Shown: one piece after another, positions 1-9,959 of the stretch
Position numbering within the stretch: position 1 is the stretch's first letter
Layout: every line of letters begins with the position of its first letter
Assembly: GCA_000310025.1 (NCBI GenBank)
Contig: FN649741.1
Coordinates: 7,461,798-7,481,203 of the forward strand
DNA from: Ectocarpus siliculosus
Taxonomy: Eukaryota; Sar; Phaeophyceae; Ectocarpales; Ectocarpaceae
Direction of reading: 5' to 3'
Length of the DNA stretch: 19,406 nucleotides
Notes under the pieces: model-generated
What the model was told of the DNA's origin: nothing
The model's input: the letters and a program-made list of their open reading frames with translations, nothing else
Databases searched by the model: none
Program-made: the position numbers and the translations under genes

Positions 1-370
1 CCCTCTCTCCCGCGGGGTTTTTTGGGGGGGAAAATCGTTTCCGAATTGGGGGGGGCCCCGCAAAAGGGGGGAGGCTTAGAAGTAGCAGCCCGAAAGTACG
101 GGGGCTTACATGGGGGGTGTTTTTTCTTTGGGGGGGGGGCGTTTGGGGAAAAAAACCGTCCCCCGCACCAAAAAAAAAGGCCCCCAAAAAAGGGGACCCC
201 CCCCCCCCCCCGCCCCCCCCCGGGGGGCACCGAGCCGCCGGCGGCCCCCGGGGGCGCCCGGGGGGACCCAAACTTTTTGGACAACCCTCCGGTCCGGGAA
301 GGCCCAGGAAATTTGAACCCCCCAACCCCCCCCCCCCCCCCTCCCCCGCCGCCCGGGTACCCCCCCCCCC
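1..370. other. Homopolymer-dominated low-complexity left end
   Basis: This stretch is made almost entirely of runs of C, G, A and T, including C runs of 10 to 15 bases around 197-210, 326-340 and 360-370. All frames are largely open because of composition. The HSF exon frame from 656 stays open through it, but individual bases here should not be trusted; it looks like a poor-quality contig end. Confidence 0.6.
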
Positions 371-3300
371 TTCCTACGTCCATGTCCGCAGGAGGTGGAG
401 GTAGCCCCCTGGCAGCATCCATCTCCGGCATCCCTACGACAACTCCTCCCGGCCCTCGCGAAGAGTCCCCCCCCGGAACCCCCTGGATGTGGGCCTGGGC
501 CGCCTGCAGGTGGTGCACCGCTGCCGCCGCCGCCGCCGCCGCTGCGTGACTGCCGGTGCCGGCTCCGTCCCCCTGGATCTGCGCGCGCGCCGCGCCGAAG
601 GCTGCGGCGGACATGTGCATCTCCCCCAGGCGCATGTGGGTGGCAACGTCGGTGGGCTGTTTCGCACGGACGGTTCGTCGTGTACAACGTGCAACCGAGC
701 GGAGAGAGGAAACAAAACGCAGGAGTTTCTGTATTCAGAAAGTGGCACGAGAAAAGTCAGTTTTTTTTTTTTTTTGTCTTCACTCCAAATCAGCCCTCAC
801 AGCACTAGTGTCGTTTTACTCCGACCCGTGGTCACACAGAAAGAGCCCCTCTCTACCCTCCCCTCCTGCGGTACTTTGCCTTCGATTTTTAATGCGAGAA
901 GAGTTCAGCACTCTCTTCCCTCTGTGTACACACGAACTAGCGATATCCACTAGGCCAGGAGTGGAAGCGAGAGAAAAATTCACTATGCAAGAAAAGCTCG
1001 CTTACGCCGGGATTCGAACCCCTGACCTGACCTCCAGAAGGTTTCGAGGATACCAACTATAATAGACCACCGGGGCGACCGGTTTGGGGGGTGTTGTAAG
1101 AAGCAGGGAAGGCTACAAGGGAAACAAAAAAAGACCTGCCGCATGTGTTGAGAGCGTTCACATAGAAGGTGATGTATTATGGTAAACCCGGCGTGACGTT
1201 CAGGGTAGATAGCTATGGCTTCGGTGGCAGCGTCTGCTGCTGCTCAGGTTAACCACCGTGGGACTGACTGACACTACTCTTACTGTACCCATCACTTCAG
1301 GTGACCGTAACCACCCATAGCGACCTTCATAATCGCTGTGGGTCTGTCTTATCAACCGATACTCTACCCATCAATTCAGGACCCTACACACCCTTGGTGA
1401 CGTTCCGCATGGCACCAAAACAACCTGGGCCAAACAAACACGGGTGGGAGTACTGTACACGGGAGTTGATTGCCCTCTCGCCGTAGCAAGCTAGCTTCTT
1501 GGGGCCGACCCGACCCCGTCCGCCTGCTGGTCGAAATCCCCTCCTCGTCTGCATACCCCCCCCTTCAATCTCGTCTGCATACCCCTTCCCCCCCTCCCTC
1601 CCTCCCTCACCCCGAGGCTCTTCTCCCAGTGACCTCTGGCCTGCACCACTAGCTCGGGCTCCGAATCGCTGCCCTCTTCCTGGCTCATGAACCTCGGCCC
1701 GCTGCCGTAGATCTTGCGGCTGTAGCACGGGGGGCATGGCGGCACGACCCCCCTCTTCACCTGGGCGTGCCAGGTGCATGACGCCATTCAGCCAGCGGGT
1801 GTGGGAACGCGTGAGGGAGGGTGGTTATACATGTTTGCTGTCCGGGGGTGTTGGCTCGGCAGGGTTTTCTTTGAAAAAAAACAACACAAATGGTCGGGGA
1901 ACGGAGATACCAAAGGGATGGTGCTGTACCTACCCCGTGGTGGACAATGCTGTGCACCGCTTGGAAATTAACCTCACGTCCGAAATGATGGTGGGAGCAG
2001 CAGTAACGTTGCTCCTCCTGGACCTCGAGACAAACGGCGTTGGTCTCTGGTTCGCGTTTTATTGTCCGATGGAAACACCAAACTTGAGCCGGAACAGGCA
2101 TCATGATAACCCCAAGGCGCTTTCCTGTGTAGTACCTTGAGTGTATATACAAACGCCCCAACAAATCGATCCAGCTCTAAGTGGCCACATCAAGCCAAAA
2201 TCCACACAGAGAAGAACCTGAACGAGCCCATGGCCGCAATCTCGGCTAGTGGACATGATGGAAAAGGCAAACCCTGTAAGCGTAGCGTAGCGCACCTCCG
2301 TCAGCTTCTCCGGGCTGTCCCTCAGGAATGAAGGGTGCATGTAGCACCCAGACTCGCGGCCCTTAACCACCTTGCGGAAGCCGTAAAGGTTGAGCTGCCT
2401 CTGAAAGCTGCTGAACTTGTTGTCTATTTTCCGTCGGGGTCGTGGGAACCAAAACGCGACGTGACCAAATCGTCAGGGCAGGGACAACAGGAAGAAAGAG
2501 TCTCGCATATTATCTGGGAAAAAGTTTTCTTTGTGTGTGTGTTTGGTGCCAAACGCTGCTGCTCCTCATGTTGTATGTCAAGAATCGAAAGTGAGCTACG
2601 AGAAGAGCGTCGAACAGGGTGTAGGATAAACAGGCAGAGAGGGGACACGTACAAGAGGGACTCGGCTAGCATCACCTCGCAGCAAATGGAACGCAAAACG
2701 GGCCTACAAGTGCAGCAGCAGCACTTCCAGGACAGCATCACTCCGCACAAGGGTGGTCGATGAAGAGTTCCGCAGGGGGGATGGGGGGGGGTAGCATCAT
2801 CGTTTTGCGTCTGTTTCAGGATTAAGGCCGACAAGCTTATTTCAGGACAGCGGGAAACATACATGAGACACTTCACGAGCAGCAACACATGTGCGCAAAG
2901 CCAAAACGAAAGCGTTTCGTGTGTACTCACGCTTGAAGTAGCACGTCAGCACGTCCTGTCGAAACGACGCCATGTCGCGGATTCCGAAGGCGGTGCCCGT
3001 GCTGGTCCACATGACAATCGACGAGGACTCTTTCTGCAGGACACGACAAGGCAAGACGGAAATGACCCGAGAACATTGGTGTAGCGATCGCAAGTTGGGC
3101 AGGGGGGTCAAGCATAGAAAGGCACGGGTGTGTGTATGTGTGTGTGTGGAGCGTGGAAGCCTTAACAGACAACAACATAAATCTGCAAACAGTGTTGTTG
3201 TTGGGGTCGTTGTCTTCAACATCAAAAACTGTTCCGATTTCTGCTCGGGTTCAGTATTCAGTTACCGCCTGCGGTTAAGTACTGCTAGTTTTGGCCTAGG

Positions 3301-4305
3301 CTGGAGTTTATGGTTCCTAGGGTATGGACTCATCCGAAAATCACTTCACAAATGATTGTTTGAGTGCTTTGTAGTTCTTTCTATTCAACTCACACAACGC
3401 GGACAAACAGCGAGCGAGCCAGAGCCATGCCGAACGCGTACTCGCATGCACGCATGACTGCTACGTGCTCTACTTGTCTTCTTCAATTTTTGGGAGCCTT
3501 AAATTTCCTGAAGACAACAATCGCTGCGTGTGTGATATATCCACACGCCATGATCCACTACAGCTGTATAACGCAGCTCTAGATCATTTAACAAGCAGGT
3601 GGAAGTACAGGTCTATTCCGCGTCGCTGTCAGAGATACTTGCAGACATCAATTGTTGACTTGCCGTGTACCTTGAGAGACTACAGGTGATGGGAGACATG
3701 CTGAAAAACGGGGCGTGGCTTCCCCGAAATGTACTCGCAGGTCTTGATCGTAGAGACGGGAGATAAGAGCATTTCAGGCATCATAGGGTTTCATGTGTTG
3801 GGGCCATCATCTAGAAAACACGAAAATCCATGGCATCAAAAGAAGTTACAATGTGCCGGCTCGAGATATCCATAACCCACGTTCGAACTACTGTGTTGGG
3901 TTTTCGACTTTCATGGAAAGCGTTCACGGTTCACGGTTTCTGTTTCGTAGGCACGCCATCCCGTGACTAGGGTTGCAAGACATCTCTCTTCACACTCGAC
4001 CTCCTCCTGTACAAAACCACACGTGTACTGCTGTAGATTGCGTGCACACCATGCCTCCGTAGATTCAAGAAGCTTTGCGTGTGGTGCCAATCTCAACCTT
4101 TACCATACTGCTGTTGTCTACATAACCCCGTTTGATATGGTGCCCGGTGCTCGCTACAGAAAGCGGTGGGAGGTTGAAAAGACTTCATGATACCTACCGG
4201 CGAGAGGTTCTCACGGGTGTACATGCGTAGAAATCTTTTACCATGACAGTTGATGTCGTAGGTGTCGGGTGTGTAACGCATCATCACGTGCGCATAGCGT
4301 TTCAT
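1..4305 (-). CDS. Heat shock transcription factor (HSF)-type DNA-binding protein, five exons, 3' end beyond the window
   Basis: Sequence-specific nuclear transcription factor by family. Exons on the minus strand: 4305-4198, 3033-2931, 2423-2296, 1760-1611 and 656 to the window edge. Phases agree at every join: donors GTAGGT, GTGAGT, GTGCGC, GTGAGG; acceptors CTGCAG, AATAG, CCCAG, AACAG. The HSF domain spans about residues 25-115: RFLRMY in helix 1, then IVMW, GTAF, YFKH, FSSFQRQLNLYGFRK and YMHPSFLR. The His of YFKH is split across the second join (C then AC), which strongly supports it. The usual LPxYF proline is Thr (LTCYF). The FQRQLN variant is, from memory, common in stramenopile HSFs. 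Exon 4 is acidic (EEGSDSEPE). Exon 5 is Ala/Gly/Gln-rich with a poly-Ala run and is free of stops to base 1. No clear HR-A/B coiled coil is seen. The start ATG at 4305 follows an in-frame TGA seven codons upstream. Exon 1 is the least certain piece; exons 2 and 3 are near certain. Confidence 0.82.
521..545 (-). repeat. GCC/GGC trinucleotide run encoding poly-Ala in HSF exon 5
   Basis: About seven GCC-type triplets on the plus strand read as GCG/GCA on the minus strand and give nine consecutive Ala in the HSF exon 5 frame, between a GTGSH and a VHHLQ stretch. It lies in the low-complexity C-terminal part, where length variation would be tolerated. Confidence 0.7.
761..1083 (-). repeat. Candidate tRNA-derived SINE in HSF intron 4
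   Basis: On the minus strand a tRNA-like head lies near 1083-1000, with a perfect B-box match (GGTTCGAATCC at 1020-1010) and a D-arm-like GGTCTATTATAGTTGG upstream. A second perfect A-box match (TGGCCTAGTGG) lies at 957-947. The unit ends in a 15-base A tail (T15 at 761-775 on the plus strand). The T stem pairs at only three positions and the acceptor ends do not pair, so this is not an intact tRNA gene. No target-site duplication was found. The order head, body, A tail fits a SINE; it could also be a decayed tRNA pseudogene. Confidence 0.45.
3034..4197 (-). other. HSF intron 1, no other gene seen
   Basis: Intron between the candidate first exon and the first certain HSF exon, with donor GTAGGT at its 5' end and the acceptor TGTCCTGCAG at its 3' end. 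Apart from the TG tract I see no exon-like stretch. Its 1,164 bases make it the longest intron of the model, a reason for caution about exon 1. Confidence 0.45.
3127..3150. repeat. TG/CA microsatellite in HSF intron 2 region
   Basis: Interrupted (TG)n tract between the first and second HSF exons. No coding potential in any convincing frame. Confidence 0.7.
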
Positions 4306-4372
4306 GTTCGGGCGTGGCTTCGATCACTGTGCTGCGATGTCGCTCTTACTTAAAAAAGTGCGCAGGTTAGCC

Positions 4373-4517
4373 ACCATATGGGAAACGTGTTGAAGGGAGT
4401 GTCTCCGGTCGGGTGTGGCCCCCATCATGCACACAAGGTTCGATGGACGCCATGTACAAGGCGATCATGGCAAATTTCAGTGTCGATTCGCTTACAATAT
4501 TTAGTTTCCCATATGGT
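4373..4517. repeat. 14-base inverted repeat pair flanking 117 bases, at the 5' edge of the LINE fragment
   Basis: ACCATATGGGAAAC at 4373-4386 is the exact reverse complement of GTTTCCCATATGGT at 4504-4517. The right arm overlaps the point where reverse-transcriptase similarity begins. No target-site duplication is visible on either side. It may be a small foldback element, or a trace of an inversion formed when the truncated LINE inserted. Confidence 0.6.
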
Positions 4518-5443
4518 ATCGGAGAAGAAGACGGAGACACTCCTGATGCGCGCGAAGGACAAGCCGACTACAACACCACAGCCCCCCCCGCCTCCACCGC
4601 TGACCATCGAAGCCGCGGGACAGAAATACGCCCAGACGACCGAGTTCCGGTACCTCGGTGGCCTCGTCAACGAACATGGCGACCTCACCCGGGAGATCAA
4701 CTACAGGAGCAGAGGAGCGTGGGCGTGCCTCAGGCGATATAGCCAGGAGCTCTTCGACAGACCGAAAGCGCCATTCCGACTCAAGATCCGCCTCCTCCAG
4801 GCGGAGGCGATGGAGGCACTGCTGTACGGCTGCATGACATGGTCACCACTCAGCGGCCACTACCAGACGCTGAGGTCGATACACCACCGACTGCTCCTTC
4901 GAGTTATCGGGTACAAGCGCAAGAAAGATACCTACCGGCAGCTTTCCTACGCCCAGACGCTGAAGAGGGTCGGATGCCAGAGCGTTGAAACCACGATCCG
5001 ACAACGACGCCTACTGTTCGCGGGAGCATTGGCAAGGCAGCCAGACGGGCGACTCCCGAAACGACTGATCATCGGCGAACTGGCGGAGGGGGAGAAGCGA
5101 CGTCGGGGGGGGACAGGAACAGAACTGGCCGAAGTGTGTGCTCGACGACTTGAAGGCATTCGGGGCCGACCACGGATCTACGAAAACCGATCCTTGTTGT
5201 CTCGGAATCCCGGTACCGAAAGACACGGCACTGAAGTTAAAGTGGACGGAAGCCGTGAAAGTGGAGGGGGGAGTACCCTGGCATGCGGCGGTGCTGCAGG
5301 GAGCTGAGAGGTTCATGACCTTCTGGCACAAGAAGGAAGAAGAGGCCAGCCGACCACGAGCGCTCAAACGAGACCACAAGCCAACAACCAATGGGGCGGG
5401 GAGGGGGGCAGGAGACCGACGAGACGGCGAGGGAAGAAAGTAA
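4513..5443 (+). pseudogene. 5'-truncated, frameshifted non-LTR retrotransposon (LINE) reverse transcriptase ORF
   Basis: C-terminal part of a LINE ORF2-type protein; the RT catalytic palm and the endonuclease are missing. Recognisable in order: VSEKKTETLLM, EFRYLGGLVNE, EAMEALLYGCMTW, HHRLLLRVIG, RQRRLLFAGALAR and RLPKRLIIGEL, the usual series after the RT core. At the G8 run (5105-5112) the frame shifts. Similarity continues in the next frame (NWPKCVLDDLKAFG, then a basic C terminus) to TAA at 5441-5443. One extra G, or two lost, explains the shift; homopolymer miscalling is possible. An upstream ATG at 4378 is in frame, but its translation shows no RT similarity. The copy is 5' truncated, as LINE copies usually are, and cannot move on its own. 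Clade not assigned. Confidence 0.88.
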
Positions 5444-5639
5444 ACGAGAAGAGACGGACCGAGTGGCGTGATACGTGCCGGATTGAATTTCTTGTAGCCA
5501 AATCCCCCCCCCGACGCTGCACCATTGCACCAACCCCCCACTAGTGATGACGTACCATTACCATGTATCGCTGGTTGGTGGCCATGTTTGCGTGTTTGCT
5601 TGTTCGTTAGTGGTCTCCCCACCGTGTGCCTTATTGTGT

Positions 5640-5765
5640 TTCTTATTTCTTGTTATTTTCGGCCTGGTCTCCTTTTGTCCTCGCTCTTTTTCGTTTTCGT
5701 TTTCTGTTCTCTTTTCTTCTGTTTCCTGTTGTTTTTTTTCTCTTTTTCTCTCTTTTTCTGTGTCA
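5640..5765. repeat. Pyrimidine-rich (T/C) tract
   Basis: About 125 bases of mainly TTTTC, CTTTTT and TCTCT on the plus strand, beginning some 200 bases after the LINE stop codon. Long frames across it (Phe/Leu/Ser on plus, Glu/Lys on minus) result from composition. It is not a simple LINE A tail. Confidence 0.6.
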
Positions 5766-7373
5766 GATGGCCTTGTCTCTGCTTGCGTGTGAAGCACCAA
5801 GATTGAACCAAGGGGGTGTACCTCTTTCTCTCTGCCCCGTGATGCTGACTCCTAGTCTCAGTTGTTACCTCGCATGGCGTGCAGAGGGAGCGGAGGACTC
5901 CAGAATATCTGTCGTTGATTTCTATTGACTTGCGGACCCCTCGGGGCCAGTTTGTAAGCGTACATTTTAAGGGTAAGTAAGCCTGTGACCACGGGAATCG
6001 ACCGCGTCAAGTGTTGGATCAGTACGGACATATGAAGGTACTGGGTAGAGAGAGATCGGAACGGTTTTTAATGTCAAGACAACAACAAACAACAACAAAT
6101 ATCGTGGCTAACCTGCGCACATTCGTCAAAAGCATGTACATAGGGAAGCATGGCGTGGTATGCGACAGAACGCACCATATGGCTTTTTGGACGTTGACTA
6201 CAATAAGGGTGGGCCCATCGCGGTGCACTTGTACACCCGGAGATTGTCTCAAGGCCTATGCAACCACCTTGCTCTAACACACAACGATGGTCTCAGCTGA
6301 GCCATGGACAACCATATGCACGGATCATGCGTGCAGAGCCCGCCTGTATGTACAGAGCACTGCTGCTGTGTGCTGTGTCCGATTCTGATAGCAAGCACAT
6401 CACGGATATCTACTGCTGGGTCCCTATGTACATCGATTAGACTCATGCTGCTGCCTTGTGGCTGGTGTGCACGACAAGAGAAAGGGACGGGATGGGTTAG
6501 CGAAAAAACATCGCTCTTTCGAACAGCAGGCCGAAGAGACCATTTACGTATCGATCGGTTTGGATACCACGAACAAATGTATCTACGTGTGTGTCGGGCT
6601 GTCGGCACTTCGTGGGCGGCGATATTTGGTTGCGGCAAACAGCACACAAGCTTGATTGGTGGACCGGCTGAACGGCTGGACAACTCAACGGCAGGGGGGG
6701 GGGGGGGGGGTTCGACTACACAACTGCCGTGTCTGTGTTTTCCTTTGTTTCGCTTTGCTTAGGTGCTTTCTACTTTTTCCACAGGTGCTACAGGTATTTT
6801 ACAATTTGTAGTGTCTCTTTCTCGGCGTTCGTCGGTCATTGAGAAGCAGCTAGGGCGTACCGTGCGCTGCTGCGCCAACTCCCCGAGAGGTCAGACGGAA
6901 GTTGTTGTCTCCAAAGTGCCTCAAAAGAAATTCTCTCCAACATCTCTGTCTTGGTCTGATCGAGGCACCACCGGATACACGTACACACGGGGTGTACAGC
7001 AGATAACAATAGCGCGACCAACAACAACCCGGTCACACATAGCAGCGGCTGGTCGACACGGTACATGGGGGAACACGTTTCGAGTTGGGATGTTGGGATG
7101 CACGCAGACACCGATAGGCACCAAGGACACACCTCCGTGGGCCAGATGATCAATCAAACAAGGGCGCCGATTTTGTCTTGTGCGTCACAACCCTAGAGCA
7201 GCTTGTTGTAGTTACCCCATTCGAGTCGTTCCGCCCGCCGGTGAACCTTGTGTTGCCTCGAGGGTGTCGTGCGGCCGGCAGTTGGCGACAGGCAAGCAAG
7301 CCTGACCGCGCGCTGTCTCTCTCTCAATACACACGCGAAGAAAGTCACAACGCTCGCACTCACATTGAGCAAG
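5766..7373. other. Gene-poor stretch with a 17-base G run
   Basis: No reading frame here has recognisable motifs. A G17 run lies at 6694-6710. A good acceptor-like sequence (pyrimidine tract then CCACAG) ends at 6784-6785, but what follows shows no family signature. I cannot support a gene here, though a non-coding or poorly conserved exon is not excluded. Confidence 0.4.
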
Positions 7374-7538
7374 TCGTACAAAATGTACGGGAATCCCGTG
7401 CCTGCGCTCATGGTAGATACCTCGGCCGCTCACCACCAAAGCGTGTCTCCGATACCGACTCTGGGCACGACAGCCTCGTCAAACGAGCCGTTCTGTGTCG
7501 TCGAACTGCCAGCCGCGCAATACCCGCACCCCTCCTGA
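7374..7538 (+). CDS. Possible last exon of an unrecognised plus-strand gene
   Basis: After an acceptor-like ATTGAGCAAG the frame reads 54 codons to TGA at 7536-7538. Internal ATG codons lie at 7383 and 7410. The peptide has mixed composition (for example MYGNPVPALMVDTSAAHH and NEPFCVVELPAAQ) with mostly G/C-ending codons, as in the convincing exons of this window. No domain is recognised and no upstream exon was found. The minus-strand frame opposite, which starts from a non-ATG codon and is Arg-rich, looks worse. Confidence 0.3.
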   Translation, partial: SYKMYGNPVPALMVDTSAAHHQSVSPIPTLGTTASSNEPFCVVELPAAQYPHPS

Positions 7539-7697
7539 CCCCCCCCTCCGGTGTGTCACGGACTTGTTGCAAGTGGACACAGCAGTAGGAAGGCGTCGCA
7601 AACCAAAACAAGACGAGATCCAGCCAGACGTCAGTCTTCCCGAGCGAAGAAGAGATGATGAGCGGAAGAGAGCGAAGCGAGGTTGGTCGTTGATGCC

Positions 7698-7952
7698 ATG
7701 CGCACACTACTTTTAGTTGTTGGCGTGTTCGTTCTACATACATCACGGAACACAGCCGTGGGGCGACGTGAGCATTCCATGGGCCATTGGGACCCAGATT
7801 TCGAAAAACTGGAGGGCCGAAAATTTCTGACGCCGGAAAACTGCCGTAAACATGTGCATAGGAACGGAGCCAACACAATTCGTCAGAGCAGTGGAAAAAC
7901 AAAATTACCTAGGGAGGAGCCAATTCTCCCCTCCCGTCTGTGGCTCGGCTGA
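7698..7952 (+). CDS. Small hypothetical protein with signal-peptide-like N terminus
   Basis: From ATG at 7698 to TGA at 7950-7952, 84 residues. The N terminus MRTLLLVVGVFVLHTS looks like a secretory signal peptide: one Arg, then about 12 hydrophobic residues. The rest is basic and hydrophilic (GHWDPDFEKLEGRKFLTPEN, two His, one Cys). It could be a short secreted protein, or a first exon with a donor such as GTGAGC at 7768. No family is recognised, and chance cannot be excluded for a frame this short. Confidence 0.3.
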   Translation: MRTLLLVVGVFVLHTSRNTAVGRREHSMGHWDPDFEKLEGRKFLTPENCRKHVHRNGANTIRQSSGKTKLPREEPILPSRLWLG

Positions 7953-9191
7953 AGAAAGGGTCGATCAGGTGACTTCAACCTATATACATGTATGTGTGTT
8001 ATGCGCCCCAATATACCCCACAACAAACAAAGCAGTGCGGGGTATGATGCAATCGATCCTAGCTCGGCATTTATCTGCGGAGCCCCCTCTCTCTAGTTTC
8101 TATTCTATTTTCAGGTGTATTTTTTAGGAAAAATCCAAAATACAACTTCAGAAGTATGAAAAACAGGAAGAACAAGATTCATAAATTCGAGAGCGGGCCC
8201 ACATTTAAATTCCCAAATTAGTATCCTGCCATGGCGGCGGCGGGTGATCCGTTATTTTTTGCGGTGTGACGTGTGTCCGGTGTCATATGCATGTCATACG
8301 TCATGCTAGGATGCGAGGGGGGGTCTGTTGGAACGTACATTAGCAGGCGTAGGTACAGACGAAATCTGAAGGTATGTCTACATATATATATGTATGTATC
8401 TCGTGGTCCAGGATTGCTGTTCGGAGAGAGAGGCAGGTAGCCGACGGTCTCTCAAAAATACTCGGTCAATTAGTATCTCCCGTTGAGCAGATAGTCTACC
8501 GCATAATACATGCACGAAACGACTCCACCTCAACATGACTGCTGTGGGTATATCTCGAACGGGTTGTCTTTCTGTGTGTGTATTTATTTTCCCTTATAAA
8601 TATGAGACGGTTGTCTCCAGGTTCGCGTGTGAGCAAGTTCCCTTTGGGATGTGTGGTGTGGATACACACCGGTTAAACCTCTGGTGGAGAGGCTGACGAG
8701 TACGGATAGTTGTGTTGTGAGTCAAGGGGGGGAGCAACCTTGTGTTGAAGCAAGGTTCAGCATCCATCCGACACTGACTCTATCTGTGGCAACACCCCGA
8801 AAGTAGATCTCCGACAGGTCATCTGACGTCACAATCTACTACAGTCTGAGGTGGCATTCACATAAAATGTTATCACATATTGAGTAGAAGAACTGGCACC
8901 ATTTGTGCCCTACACCAAAACCGTGTATGCATACATATGTAGCGCTATTTGGTAGCCCAGCCTAGCCCACAAGAGGAACTGAGAACCCCAGCGTCGGCCA
9001 ACACTACTAGCGGGCGCCATGTGTAACGTATGTAGTGTACTTCATTTTAGTCAACGCGGCTGTGGCATGCCACCCTGCCACATTGGACTCACGACGATAT
9101 ACTGTGCTCTGCAGTAGTAGCGGTGCTAAACATCGCATCAAGCAGAAGTATATTTTGTCGATGAGGCACTCTTCACGGTTAGGTATAAGTC
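7953..9191. other. Gene-free, comparatively A+T-rich stretch
   Basis: No frame of note over about 1.2 kb. Contains a palindromic TACATATATATATGTA near 8380-8395 and a short inverted repeat (AACCTTG, 8-base spacer, CAAGGTT) near 8737-8758. Nothing else recognised. Confidence 0.5.
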
Positions 9192-9731
9192 TCACGTCCT
9201 AAAACAATGTCGCACTCCCTGCTGGTGGCTACACGTCAAAGAGTGTAGCGCGGGGGGGAGGGTTGGGTAGGGGTGAGTAGGTGCGGAGCCTCCTGTGGCA
9301 TCCTCCATTATCGATCTACCCGAGAGGCTAGTTGCCATCCGTGCTATCTTTCGGTTCCCATTGCCAGAAAACAAGAGATCATACATGATGAGCACTTGAA
9401 TGCTTATACTTCGTAGAACCCAAGAAGAACAGGGCACAAGGATGCGAGAAAGCCCGAAAAATCCACAACTTGCATTGTTTCCAGCCATGACAATCTCACT
9501 TTCACACACAGGTCGGGGTGGTTGTCCAACGGCATCTATTTTTACTTTGTATCCTCTTCGCTTGACATGGACCAAGCACGGTGGAGACATGAGACCATCC
9601 ATCCTGTGAGGCCAACAATGAACGCCACCCACAATGGCCGATCGTGACACCAAAATGAATCCCTTCTGTTTCCTTGAACTACATAGGGTTGGCAATCCCA
9701 TCGACAAGAAGGTGATGGCGATGTTGTCCAT
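9192..9731 (-). CDS. Unrecognised 179-residue reading frame
   Basis: ATG at 9731 to TGA at 9194-9192. The protein is mixed hydrophobic/basic with several Cys (starts MDNIAITFLSMG; contains GGVHCWPHRMDG and NASCGFFGLSRI). No domain is recognised. Third-position use is mixed rather than G/C-rich, unlike the DUF3082-like gene upstream on the same strand. It starts 229 bases past that gene's stop codon, so it may be chance coding in a long 3' UTR; long 3' UTRs are known in brown algae. A decayed mobile-element ORF is another option. Confidence 0.3.
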   Translation of the reverse strand: MDNIAITFLSMGLPTLCSSRKQKGFILVSRSAIVGGVHCWPHRMDGLMSPPCLVHVKRRGYKVKIDAVGQPPRPVCESEIVMAGNNASCGFFGLSRILVPCSSWVLRSISIQVLIMYDLLFSGNGNRKIARMATSLSGRSIMEDATGGSAPTHPYPTLPPALHSLTCSHQQGVRHCFRT

Positions 9732-9959
9732 GTTGCATCGTCCTTTCTCCAACGGCGCACTCCTCGTCACCCAACAACCTTACAAATATCGGCAACAAGG
9801 AGAATAACAAGTGGGCGGCAGCAAGAACAAAATGTACTCCCAATTCCTGCCGCAGTTACAACCCCGCCCCAGACCTACAACAGTGACAAGCGCGTCCAAG
9901 CACAACAACCTGGAGCTGACCGCTGCAGCAGTGCATACCCAGGCACAGGCAGGGCTGCT

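Noticed and set aside
22-549. Long plus-strand frame rich in Pro, Gly and Ala at the left end
   Set aside because: Composition artefact of G/C homopolymers and the antisense of the HSF exon 5 frame, which shows the better protein pattern.
106-748. Two Arg-rich minus-strand frames over the HSF exon
   Set aside because: They are shifted frames of HSF exon 5. The true frame has no stop inside the window and starts after the acceptor at 657.
1000-1083. Functional tRNA gene (CTG anticodon-like loop)
   Set aside because: Acceptor ends do not pair and only three T-stem pairs form; kept only as a tRNA-like element.
4378-4512. Upstream ATG extension of the LINE frame
   Set aside because: The translation has no similarity to RT proteins and spans the inverted-repeat unit; homology begins near 4513.
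7408-7902. 164-codon minus-strand frame
   Set aside because: Starts from a non-ATG codon, Arg/Pro-rich, no motif; overlaps better plus-strand candidates.
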